Positions 50,056-58,942 of a stretch of DNA of 64,000 bases are shown in pieces. The first letter of the stretch is position 1. Each line of letters starts with the position of its first letter. The DNA comes from Bacteroidota bacterium. GTDB lineage: Bacteria; Bacteroidota; Rhodothermia; Balneolales; HLUCCA01. Location: assembly GCA_020832235.1 (NCBI GenBank), contig JAFIEZ010000010.1, forward strand, positions 124,001-188,000, given 5' to 3'. The notes under the pieces are model-generated. The model had not been told where the DNA came from. It did no database searches and saw only the letters and a list, made by a program, of their open reading frames with translations. The position numbers were made by a program, and so were the translations under genes.

Positions 50056-52947
50056 ATGCCCAGGCTCGTTCTATTTTTGCTAGTTACTATTTTCGCTGCA
50101 AATTCAGCCTCAGCCCAGGGGCTGCCGTTCAATAATTTCTCTATTCAGTCGGGCATGAGTCAGTCGGTGGTGAACCACATTATGCAAGACGACAGCGGCT
50201 ATATTTGGATAGCTACAGAGTTTGGGTTAAACCGATTCAACATGTTTCATTTTGAACAATTTTATGAAACAAATGGACTCTCCCATAATGGTGTGGAGGT
50301 AGTGCTACAGCGCAGAGATGGTACAATTATAGCAGGAACAGAGGCAGGCCTCGACTATTTTGACGGTACATTATTTCGGCCAGTTCCGGGGACCAGAATT
50401 CTCGAGGGGGACCAGGTATCAGTATTGTTTGAAGATAATCGGCAAGGCTTGTGGGTTGGGACTGATGGTAACGGACTGTACTATTTCAGCGACGATAGCT
50501 TCCAATATTTCGGTGTCAGTAATGGCTTATCGGATGATATAATCAGAGGGGTTATACAGCTAGACGATGATCGTATAGCTGTGGCCACTCGTAATGGAGT
50601 TAACATCGTCTCGATTAGTCAACGCCAGGTAATCCAGATATACAGAGAAGCAGATGGGTTGAGCGAAAATCGCACACGTGATATCATGAAACGTGAAGAT
50701 GGCAGTATCTGGATTGCTACTCGAGAAGGGATCACCATTCTTGAAAACGGCGCTCTCCGATATCTGGGTGTTCGCGAAGGGTTAATACATCCTAGAGTTA
50801 ACAAGTTTATTGAAGATGGCAGGGGTGGAGTTTGGATTGCTACAGAAGGAGGGATATCCCATTACACCAATAACCGTCTGCACAGTTATACGGATACTAA
50901 CGGGTTGTCTAATAACATTGTTACGGCGCTGGCTCGTGATCATGAAAATAATATTTGGTTTGGTACATATGGTGGCGGAGCGGATCTTTTGGTGAGTGAA
51001 AAGATTCAACATTACTCTGTTCAGCAGGGCATGCTCAGCAATCTGGCCACATCTTTTGCCCAGGACAGGTCGGGTAGGGTCTGGGTTGGAACCTACGGTG
51101 GAGGCCTGTCGCAAATTAGCGGAGGTCGAGTTTCGAATTTTACAACGGCTCAAAATCTCATTGACAATCGTGTTTACACGCTCACAATGGACCGGCAGCA
51201 ACGCCTTTGGATAGGCACCCGTAATGGAGTCAGCCTGATGGAAAATGGGCGCATATATCCGGGTAACCAGTTTCCCGATTTGCCAGATCCCAAAGTAAGG
51301 CAAATTCTGATTGATCGGCTGGGGGATTTTTGGATAGCCACGTACGGCGGTGGAATTGCCCGCTACAGAGGGGGACGTCAAATAGCTCTATATAACTCCT
51401 CCAACGGTCTTCCCAATGATATTGTAATGAGCTTATTGGAAGATCGTGATGGTGCTATCTGGGCTGCAACATACGGTGGTGTTGTCAGGTTTATTGATGG
51501 CAGAATAGATACCTATACCACTCAGAACGGGTTGGTAAATAATAACGTTATATCGTTATTCGAAGATGGCATTGGCCAGATTTGGATTGGGACCATAGGG
51601 GGTATCTCGATATTTGTGGGTGGTCAGCTTCGGTCATTAACCACAGCGGATGGTCTGCCTCAACCTGTAGCTTATTTTATTATTGAAGACGATGAAGGCA
51701 ATGTGTGGATTGGTACCAACAATGGGTTAATACGCTACAATACCAGCATATTGGAAGATATAACAGATCCCGATAGAGTTCGTGATGACGTAAGGTTTAA
51801 ACTCTATACTACAGAAATGGGTCTGATTTCAAATGAAAATAACTCAAATGCAGTATTTAAAGATCGTGAAGGGGCGTTCTGGATTGGCACTATAGGTGGT
51901 GTTAATCATTTTCGATGGCAGCTGGACAGAGAAGTTCCGGCGGGTCCGCCCGTGCATATTGAAGGGATGAGCCTGTTTGGGGAATCCATCCCGGTTATGG
52001 AATACGAATTCAGGCACGATGAAAATTTTATTGGATTTACCTTTACAGGATTGTCCTTTTCAAATCCTTCCGGAGTCATTTATGAATATCGGTTAAGGGG
52101 AATCGATCAGAATTGGCAACGAACAACACAGCGTACCGTTAGGTATACTACGCTGCCAGACGGCGAATACAGGTTTGAGGTTCGTGCCCGTAACAGCGAT
52201 GGTTTCTGGAGTCCGCAGCGTGCAACTATCACGTTTACTATTTTACCTCCATTCTGGAAAACGTGGTGGTTTATTGTGCTGATGGTAATTGCGCTCATTC
52301 TGCTGTCCGGTTTCTTGTATAACTACTATCGTATTGCCAAACTTGTAGATCTTGAGCGCATCCGTATTCGTATTGCCAGTGATTTACACGACGATGTGGG
52401 CGCATCACTAACCGAACTAGCTTTGCAGGCCGACTTCCTGCAGGCCATTCAAAAAGATCCGAAAACAGGCGCTTCGCTTAAACAGATGGGGGAGATGTCA
52501 CGAAAGATTGTAACTACAATGGATGACATCGTATGGTCGATTGATGCAAGGAACGATACGCTCGGGGATTTGCTCGACAGGATGCAGGATTATGCTACCA
52601 ATGTTTTGTTGCCGGGAGGTATTGAGCCGATTTTTAATTTTACCGGTGCCGACACTGATAAAGTACTTCCACTTGACCTTCGTCAAAATTTGTACCTTAT
52701 TTTTAAAGAGGCTGTGAATAATGCCGCGAAGCACTCAGGAGCCAATAGCGTTGAAATAATATTCGATATTAAACCTATCGGTTATACGTTACAGATTAAA
52801 GACAATGGCAAGGGGTTCCCGGAAAAAACACGATCTGGTGGGCATGGACTTAAGAATATGAAAATGCGGGCTGAACGAATAAAAGCATCACTAGACTATA
52901 TCAACGAAAATGGCTTAACCATCCGAATCAAAGGTAAAGGATTATAA
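50056..52947 (+). CDS. Two-component sensor histidine kinase with periplasmic 14-blade propeller, Y_Y_Y domain and NarL-type (HisKA_3) kinase core
   Basis: Signal peptide MPRLVLFLLVTIFAANSASAQ (start 50056, not ORF-track 49738); 14 [IV]W[IVF][AG]T..G blades; TM helix; H-box IASDLHDDVGASL; N-box EAVNNAAKHS; HATPase. Confidence 0.92.
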   Translation: MPRLVLFLLVTIFAANSASAQGLPFNNFSIQSGMSQSVVNHIMQDDSGYIWIATEFGLNRFNMFHFEQFYETNGLSHNGVEVVLQRRDGTIIAGTEAGLDYFDGTLFRPVPGTRILEGDQVSVLFEDNRQGLWVGTDGNGLYYFSDDSFQYFGVSNGLSDDIIRGVIQLDDDRIAVATRNGVNIVSISQRQVIQIYREADGLSENRTRDIMKREDGSIWIATREGITILENGALRYLGVREGLIHPRVNKFIEDGRGGVWIATEGGISHYTNNRLHSYTDTNGLSNNIVTALARDHENNIWFGTYGGGADLLVSEKIQHYSVQQGMLSNLATSFAQDRSGRVWVGTYGGGLSQISGGRVSNFTTAQNLIDNRVYTLTMDRQQRLWIGTRNGVSLMENGRIYPGNQFPDLPDPKVRQILIDRLGDFWIATYGGGIARYRGGRQIALYNSSNGLPNDIVMSLLEDRDGAIWAATYGGVVRFIDGRIDTYTTQNGLVNNNVISLFEDGIGQIWIGTIGGISIFVGGQLRSLTTADGLPQPVAYFIIEDDEGNVWIGTNNGLIRYNTSILEDITDPDRVRDDVRFKLYTTEMGLISNENNSNAVFKDREGAFWIGTIGGVNHFRWQLDREVPAGPPVHIEGMSLFGESIPVMEYEFRHDENFIGFTFTGLSFSNPSGVIYEYRLRGIDQNWQRTTQRTVRYTTLPDGEYRFEVRARNSDGFWSPQRATITFTILPPFWKTWWFIVLMVIALILLSGFLYNYYRIAKLVDLERIRIRIASDLHDDVGASLTELALQADFLQAIQKDPKTGASLKQMGEMSRKIVTTMDDIVWSIDARNDTLGDLLDRMQDYATNVLLPGGIEPIFNFTGADTDKVLPLDLRQNLYLIFKEAVNNAAKHSGANSVEIIFDIKPIGYTLQIKDNGKGFPEKTRSGGHGLKNMKMRAERIKASLDYINENGLTIRIKGKGL

Positions 52948-52949
52948 TC

Positions 52950-53597
52950 ATGGCAGAAAAACGTCAAATTGCAATTGTTGAAGATAATGTAAAAATCAGG
53001 GATCTGATTCAGCAGTTTATGAATATGCAAGATGATATGGAGTGCCGAAACGCATTCAGTTCAGTTGAAAGTTTATTAGGCGTGATGCGCGAAGGGGATA
53101 TGCCGGAGATTGTACTAATGGACATAGACCTGGAAGGGATGTCGGGCATAGATGGCATGAAACTAATTAAAAGCAAATATCCGGACGTTGAAATTATAAT
53201 GCTCACGGTGTATCACGACTCTCACAAAATTTTTAATTCGCTGCGTTCCGGGGCTTCCGGTTACCTGCTCAAACACACTTCTCTGCCTGAAATTAAAGAT
53301 GCCATTGATGTTGTACTACAGGGAGGTGCGCCGATGTCGCCTCAGATTGCCCGAAAAGTGATTACACATTTCAGTGACGGAGCAGCCACCGATGAGGAAA
53401 AACCGGATTCCGGACTTACCATGCGTGAGCAGGAAATAGTAGTAGGACTTGTAGACGGTTTGAGTTATAAAATGATTGCCGACCGTATGGATATATCGAT
53501 AGACACAGTTCGTGCTCATATTCGTAACATTTATAAAAAACTACATGTGAATTCAAAGGCCGAGGTAATCGCCAAATCGCTTCGAGGTGAAATCTAA
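52950..53597 (+). CDS. LuxR/NarL-family response regulator
   Basis: Receiver VLMDIDLEGMSGIDG...GYLLKHTS; HTH REQEIVVGLVDGLSYKMIADRMDISIDTVRAHIRNIYKKLHVNSKAE. Confidence 0.95.
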   Translation: MAEKRQIAIVEDNVKIRDLIQQFMNMQDDMECRNAFSSVESLLGVMREGDMPEIVLMDIDLEGMSGIDGMKLIKSKYPDVEIIMLTVYHDSHKIFNSLRSGASGYLLKHTSLPEIKDAIDVVLQGGAPMSPQIARKVITHFSDGAATDEEKPDSGLTMREQEIVVGLVDGLSYKMIADRMDISIDTVRAHIRNIYKKLHVNSKAEVIAKSLRGEI

Positions 53598-53782
53598 GCG
53601 GATGATAGTCAGCTCGTTACAATCGTCTTCGCATTTTTGATAGCAACTTAGACTACCTAATAAAGCTGTATTTATAGAATTTCGATGTTATTTCAGGTGT
53701 AGCATCATAATGTTATTGTGGTACTTGCTACATAAAACTATACTGTTATAAGAGAAAGTGTATGCTGCATATGAATTATACA

Positions 53783-53812
53783 TTGATCAAACCCGTTATA
53801 TAAGTAAACTTG
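53783..53812 (+). promoter_or_regulatory. Candidate promoter for His/Trp-rich lipoprotein gene
   Basis: TTG-N19-TAAACTTG (one mismatch to TAnnTTTG), 25 nt before ATG 53838. Confidence 0.5.
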
Positions 53813-53837
53813 AACCAAACAGTCAGTGAGGCTCATT

Positions 53838-55400
53838 ATGAAAACCGCAACAACACAGATTTTTAGTTTTGGCATAGTTGCTCTGCTTCTCAGCGGTTGC
53901 TACACTCAGTTAGAAGTAGTTGAGCGACCAGGGCATCACTTCGACCGTTATGAGCGGCCTGCTCCTAACAGGGCGTATAATCCTCAAGATGAGTATCGTC
54001 TTGATGAGCACGGCTATGTTATAGATGAATTCAGCGAGGAGTCATATCTGGCCGGATATGATGACGGGTTTACCGATGTAGAGTTGCATTTTAGAGATTT
54101 TTCACGTCAACCTGTTTTCGGTAATACCAATCAGTATGCTCTTGGTTATCGTGATGGTTTTCGCGATGCTTCCTGGACGTACAACCGCCACCGATTCCAC
54201 AGCAGGTATTCATCCTGGCATTGGAATCCATATTGGCACAGCAGCTGGCACAGCGGCTGGCATGCCGGTTGGCACAGTGGCTGGCATTCTTCTTTCCATG
54301 CAAGTTGGGGCTGGCACCGTCCGCATAGTTTCTGGTATGGTAGTCCTTATCACTTTCATGGTTACTATGCACATCCGGTATACTTTCATGGTTTTCATCC
54401 GCACTATGGATGGGGCGTTCACCGAAACACATGGATAGTTTACAATCACAACGTGATTAACAATACAACGGTGAATCGTGGACCGAGGAATAGTGGTATT
54501 CAGCGTGATCGCCACAACACATCTCGAAACGTTGCAGCGGGTGGGAATCGTACGGATGCACGACCCAGTACGTCTGCTACACGCAGTAGTGGTGTAAGTC
54601 GCGATAATACCGGTGTTCAACGCGGTACGGCCACCACTACTACCGGCAGAGACCGAGGTACTGTAACTCGAAGCCCCTCTACAGATGGGCGTAGTTCAGG
54701 TACAACTCGATCTGGTGTTCGGGAAGGTGGAAGCTCCAGCGGATCTTCGGGGTCTGTACAGCGTGGTACGAGTAGCGGAAGATCATCCGGGACGGTAAGG
54801 TCTGGTGGTAATCGTTCAGGCAGCTCATCCTCCGGGAATACCACTCGCCGTCCACGCGGTAATGAAATGCAGTCCTCTAACCAGTTGCCTGCTGTATCTC
54901 CGGGTAGCACCAACAGCAGAGAGAGATTGATGCAAGAGCGTCCGGTAGTACAGCAGTCTCCCCGGACGACAACGCAGCAGTCTCGCACCCGAATTAACAC
55001 AGCTACAGGAGCTCCACAGCGGGCACCTCAGCCAGGACGTACGCATGTAACTAGAGACAACGATCGGCCGACATCTGTTACACGCAACGCGACCGGAACG
55101 GTGCAATCTTCGCCTGGAAGTACGGTAACTCGCTCAGAAACAGCGGCGCCAGCACGATTCGGAAATACAGGATCTTTGCAGCAGCGACCAACTACTGTTC
55201 AATCGGCAGGCAACACCAATTCGGGAGTTCGAACGCCCCCCCGTCAGCAGCAGACACGACAGTCTGCGCCTGCACCAAGGCAACAGCCGGCAACACGCCA
55301 GGCTCCTGCACCACAGCGCAGCCAGCCTGCAGCAAGTCCACAGCGAAATACCTCATCTAACGAATCTCGCAGCACGAATCGAACCCGTAACAGGGACTGA
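53838..55400 (+). CDS. Predicted lipoprotein with His/Trp-repeat segment and Ser/Thr/Arg/Gln-rich low-complexity tail
   Basis: Lipobox LLLSGC in MKTATTQIFSFGIVALLLSGCYTQL; ATG 53838; central HWNPYWHSSWHSGWHAGWHSGWHSS. Confidence 0.8.
   Translation: MKTATTQIFSFGIVALLLSGCYTQLEVVERPGHHFDRYERPAPNRAYNPQDEYRLDEHGYVIDEFSEESYLAGYDDGFTDVELHFRDFSRQPVFGNTNQYALGYRDGFRDASWTYNRHRFHSRYSSWHWNPYWHSSWHSGWHAGWHSGWHSSFHASWGWHRPHSFWYGSPYHFHGYYAHPVYFHGFHPHYGWGVHRNTWIVYNHNVINNTTVNRGPRNSGIQRDRHNTSRNVAAGGNRTDARPSTSATRSSGVSRDNTGVQRGTATTTTGRDRGTVTRSPSTDGRSSGTTRSGVREGGSSSGSSGSVQRGTSSGRSSGTVRSGGNRSGSSSSGNTTRRPRGNEMQSSNQLPAVSPGSTNSRERLMQERPVVQQSPRTTTQQSRTRINTATGAPQRAPQPGRTHVTRDNDRPTSVTRNATGTVQSSPGSTVTRSETAAPARFGNTGSLQQRPTTVQSAGNTNSGVRTPPRQQQTRQSAPAPRQQPATRQAPAPQRSQPAASPQRNTSSNESRSTNRTRNRD
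54234..54293 (+). repeat. Five 12-bp in-frame tandem units encoding WH[SA][SG]
   Basis: TGGCACAGCAGC TGGCACAGCGGC TGGCATGCCGGT TGGCACAGTGGC TGGCATTCTTCT. Confidence 0.9.
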
Positions 55401-55429
55401 AGCAACATTACAATTTAATTTAATTCCTC

Positions 55430-55454
55430 AAAAGGGCGGCTTTTCCGCCCTTTT
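55430..55454 (+). terminator. Intrinsic terminator between lipoprotein and OmpP1-like gene
   Basis: AAAAGGGCGG-ctttt-CCGCCCTTTT. Confidence 0.85.
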
Positions 55455-55487
55455 CACTACCACTACGTTTCAGAAAGGAATCCATTT

Positions 55488-56939
55488 ATGAAATCACGTT
55501 TGCACTTATACACCGTAATAACCGTGCTGATTCTTCTGCCCGGGACTATCGTAGGTCAAAATAAATTCGATGCGCTTCGATTCTCGCAAACCATGCCTGC
55601 ATATGATGCAGCAACAATGTCGTTGGGGGGAGCAACTGTTACGCGTTTTGCTGGCTATGGTTCATTTATCCAGAATCCTGCAAATATTGCACTTATTGAA
55701 GAAAGTCAATTTACCTTTGGTATCAGCAATCGCGATGTTCGAGAAAATAGTACCTATCTGAATCGTAGAACGTCCTTTAACGATAACCAAACCGGTATTT
55801 CTAATTTAGGTTATTTATATCGTTTTCCCACCACGCAGGGGAGTCTGGTTGTTGGCGGTGGGTATACACAGCTTGCCGACTTTAACAGAGCCAGTTCAAT
55901 CAACGCGTTCAACGAAAATCACACAATCGTAGACTTTTTTCTGCGTGATCCGGGTAACCAGTACTTCAATACGGCTTTTAACGCATTTGCTATCGAGTTT
56001 GATGATGACTTCGATGAATATTTCAACGTATTGAGAGCTGACGGAAACTTTCGGGGCATGAACCAATATTCGGAGCTTCGTGAGCGTGGTCAACTGGGAG
56101 AATATAGCCTGATGCTGGGTACAGAATTTCAGCCCAATTTTTACGTGGGAATGTCGATCGGACTTATCGTGGGTGACTATCGTTATCGTCGGGATTTCGT
56201 AGAAGAAGATATGATGGGCCGGTATGTAGATGCGCCTTTTGATGTAGCTATGATTCTTAACGAAGATCGTATTAACGCCAATATCCGGGGAGCGAATTTC
56301 AGAGTTGGTGCAATCTATGAGCCTGTCAGTGGGGTTCGACTGGGCGGAAGCTTTACAACCCGTACAGTGTATGATGTAGACGAGACCTTCAGCACATTTA
56401 TCAGAACCGATTATTACACGCTGGATGCTGACGGTGCTAACAGGTATGAAGATACATTCAGCGGCGAGTTCAGCTACCGTGTAACCAGACCATCTGTACT
56501 CACAGCTGGTGTGGGTATCAGCCTGCTTCCCTTTGCTGATCTGGAAGTTAGTGCGGAGCGAGTCAACTACAGCAGGATGGAGTTCAACGGCTTGGGAATC
56601 GTTCGCGACAGAGATGAAAACTTAGCTATCCGAAATGATTTCAATGATGTAATAAACATCAGGGCAGGAGCTACATTTACTGTAACGGATCAATTTATGC
56701 CTCGTGTGGGTTTTGCATACCATCCTAGTCCACGTAAAGCATTCGATTCTGATATCAGCTTTTTAAGTGCCGGAGCTACACTGCAGCTGAATCAAGGTAT
56801 AAACCTGGATTTTGGTGTTCAGTATGCTGTCTTTGATGACGAGCTGGATCTATACCGATATAGTTCAACGGGGGTTGCAACGTCTCGGCAAGAGGTGAAC
56901 CGTTTACAGGCCATGTTTGGCATTACATTTAATTTTTGA
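55488..56939 (+). CDS. Predicted outer-membrane beta-barrel protein (OmpP1/FadL/PorV-like)
   Basis: Signal peptide ending VGQ; MPAYDAATMSLGGATVTRFAGYGSFIQNPANIAL; barrel-type strands, C-terminal MFGITFNF. Confidence 0.72.
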   Translation: MKSRLHLYTVITVLILLPGTIVGQNKFDALRFSQTMPAYDAATMSLGGATVTRFAGYGSFIQNPANIALIEESQFTFGISNRDVRENSTYLNRRTSFNDNQTGISNLGYLYRFPTTQGSLVVGGGYTQLADFNRASSINAFNENHTIVDFFLRDPGNQYFNTAFNAFAIEFDDDFDEYFNVLRADGNFRGMNQYSELRERGQLGEYSLMLGTEFQPNFYVGMSIGLIVGDYRYRRDFVEEDMMGRYVDAPFDVAMILNEDRINANIRGANFRVGAIYEPVSGVRLGGSFTTRTVYDVDETFSTFIRTDYYTLDADGANRYEDTFSGEFSYRVTRPSVLTAGVGISLLPFADLEVSAERVNYSRMEFNGLGIVRDRDENLAIRNDFNDVINIRAGATFTVTDQFMPRVGFAYHPSPRKAFDSDISFLSAGATLQLNQGINLDFGVQYAVFDDELDLYRYSSTGVATSRQEVNRLQAMFGITFNF

Positions 56940-56997
56940 GCCTGTCGTGTATCCCAAAATGTCTACGTATTTCGTGAAGTGACATTGGAGAGAATTA

Positions 56998-57033
56998 AAA
57001 AAGCCCGGTTGTGATAGATCAGCCGGGCTTTTT
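56998..57033. terminator. Bidirectional intrinsic terminator
   Basis: AAAAAGCCCGG...CCGGGCTTTTT between convergent genes. Confidence 0.88.
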
Positions 57034-57051
57034 AGTGTTATCGGTTAAATA

Positions 57052-57936
57052 TCAGCGATCCAGATATCTCTTGGGATTAATACTTAATACCGGGGAGGTC
57101 ACATGACGAACCACACTAGCCGCTGTTGAGCCCAACATCAGGTAATCCAGACCTGTTCTGCCCAATGTTGAAATTACTACCAAATCGTAGGGCTCCTTTG
57201 TGTTTTCATAAACAATAGCCTCGTGTACCGACTTGAACGAAACAATTACCCTGCTTTTAACTTTATTTTTCACGGATGCAAAATGGGTATCAACCAGAGT
57301 GGCCAGCTCTTTTTCTCTGAGGTTGACGTCTGCCGCAATTACAGAGTCGGTATCGAAACCTTCACGCATCAGAATATTAATAAGATCTACTTCTGCGCCG
57401 GTTTTCTCAGCAATCTGAGCTGCACGTGCAAAAGCCATAGTAGAGTTCTCGGAAAAGTCTGTAGTTACAAGAATCTTTTCAATGGGTTTGATAACCGATT
57501 TTTCTTCTACAACCAAAACCGGGGTATGTGTGAGCCGGAGTACCTTTTCGGCTACTGAACCCATCAGAAACCTGCTGAAACCGGTGCGGCCGTGCGTAGT
57601 AAGTACAATAAGCCCGCAATCTTCGGCACCCTCAGCAACAGCATGGGCAGGATTGCCAACACCAAGCATCGGTTTATCGAGTAATTTAGCATCTACATGC
57701 TCGGATGCGACCTCCAACAATCGGTTTTCAACCGTTTTTTCAACCTGACCGTAGTCCACATTTCCGCTAAGCCCAACTCCGCTGTAATAGAAACTGTCCA
57801 TTTCACTTAATGGGATATAGGCATGAAATGGTACAATTTTACCATTGAATGCACGGGCAAAGTAGGCTGCTGCCTCAAAAGCTTTGTAGCTTAACTCAGA
57901 AAAATCGGTGGGGACAAGAATCTTCATATTTTCCAT
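57052..57936 (-). CDS. Universal stress protein with tandem UspA domains
   Basis: Two Usp repeats: KILVPTDFSELSYKAFEAA...GLIVLTTHGRTGFSRFLMGSVAEKVLR and KILVTTDFSENSTMAFARA...DLVVISTLGRTGLDYLMLGSTAASVVR. Confidence 0.93.
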   Translation of the reverse strand: MENMKILVPTDFSELSYKAFEAAAYFARAFNGKIVPFHAYIPLSEMDSFYYSGVGLSGNVDYGQVEKTVENRLLEVASEHVDAKLLDKPMLGVGNPAHAVAEGAEDCGLIVLTTHGRTGFSRFLMGSVAEKVLRLTHTPVLVVEEKSVIKPIEKILVTTDFSENSTMAFARAAQIAEKTGAEVDLINILMREGFDTDSVIAADVNLREKELATLVDTHFASVKNKVKSRVIVSFKSVHEAIVYENTKEPYDLVVISTLGRTGLDYLMLGSTAASVVRHVTSPVLSINPKRYLDR

Positions 57937-58147
57937 AACGGCTCCTTTTGTTGGGTTGGTCTTTTATTCAATGTACTAAATTGGATGGCATAAATCTTGA
58001 TAATTCGTGTACAAATACTGCTAAAAAAGGGCTTTTATTAGTGGTTAATGTCAATTAATTCACTCTTTACGGAGTTTTTATCAAATTTCAATTAACAACG
58101 ATATATTGCTTCTAACAAGCAGCAGTAGTTTAAATACGCATTATTCC

Positions 58148-58930
58148 ATGTCCGAATTATCAAACAGCATTGAACCCAACACCTCAACTGTATTGTGGAA
58201 TGCTTCCATAGTGCCTCAAACAGAACATACGCGTATAGGCGTAGGACCGTTAAACCTATTTTTTAAAAAGTCCCTCAATGAAATATGGATTGCCACAGAC
58301 AGGACTCAGGTTGAGTATCCAGAGCCTGAGAGTTTGGTTTGGCAACGCTGGGCATTTGCCGATGAGGCCGCAACCTTGAAGGTAAAACCTCTGCTACCCG
58401 ATATGCAAGTTTCTGTGAGGCCTGAGCATGCCTTCAGGCTCGTCCCCAATGCACGCATCAATGTTTACACGAGAATACCGGTTTGGGTTGGTATTTACAA
58501 TGGCTCTGATGACAAGCATAAACTCATTGAAGTTCCGTCTGTTGAGTTGAGTAAAACATGGTTTGGGGATTTTTTCAGCGGAAGCCTTAGTTATGGACTG
58601 CGAACCCGTGCCCGAAGAGAGATTACGCCTGATATGTTTCAGGCACATACAATTATCTGTACTATGAATATTCAGAATGCATCTGGAGGAGACTTACTTA
58701 TTGAGAAGATAAATATCTTGGTAGAGCGGTTATCTATCTTCATTAAAGATGGCCAGCTCTGGAGCGATGAAATGGATATTACATTTAAGGGTGGTGACCA
58801 GCATAGTGAGATAACCATGCAGGGTACGGCTCCCGGAAGTGCTCCAGATGCGGTTCATGTTATGGCACCGCGCAATCCAGTAAAAAAATCCATTGCCGAA
58901 CGTATTCTTAAAGAAATTCACCTTTTTTAA
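58148..58930 (+). CDS. DUF432-like protein of unknown function
   Basis: MSELSNSIEPNTSTVLWNASIVPQ...; LNLFFKKSLNEIWIA..; 12 nt upstream of mscS-like gene; family assignment from memory. Confidence 0.5.
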   Translation: MSELSNSIEPNTSTVLWNASIVPQTEHTRIGVGPLNLFFKKSLNEIWIATDRTQVEYPEPESLVWQRWAFADEAATLKVKPLLPDMQVSVRPEHAFRLVPNARINVYTRIPVWVGIYNGSDDKHKLIEVPSVELSKTWFGDFFSGSLSYGLRTRARREITPDMFQAHTIICTMNIQNASGGDLLIEKINILVERLSIFIKDGQLWSDEMDITFKGGDQHSEITMQGTAPGSAPDAVHVMAPRNPVKKSIAERILKEIHLF

Positions 58931-58942
58931 CGCAGCTGCACT

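Noticed and set aside
54234-54293. CRISPR-like short repeat
   Set aside because: 12-bp direct in-frame codon repeats without spacers.
54091-55106. Minus-strand ORFs across the lipoprotein gene
   Set aside because: Created by low-complexity repeat; the sense ORF has a lipobox and a promoter.
58106-58147. Upstream start of DUF432-like ORF
   Set aside because: Ser-rich MLLTSSSSLNTHYS extension lacks support; ATG 58148 is more plausible.
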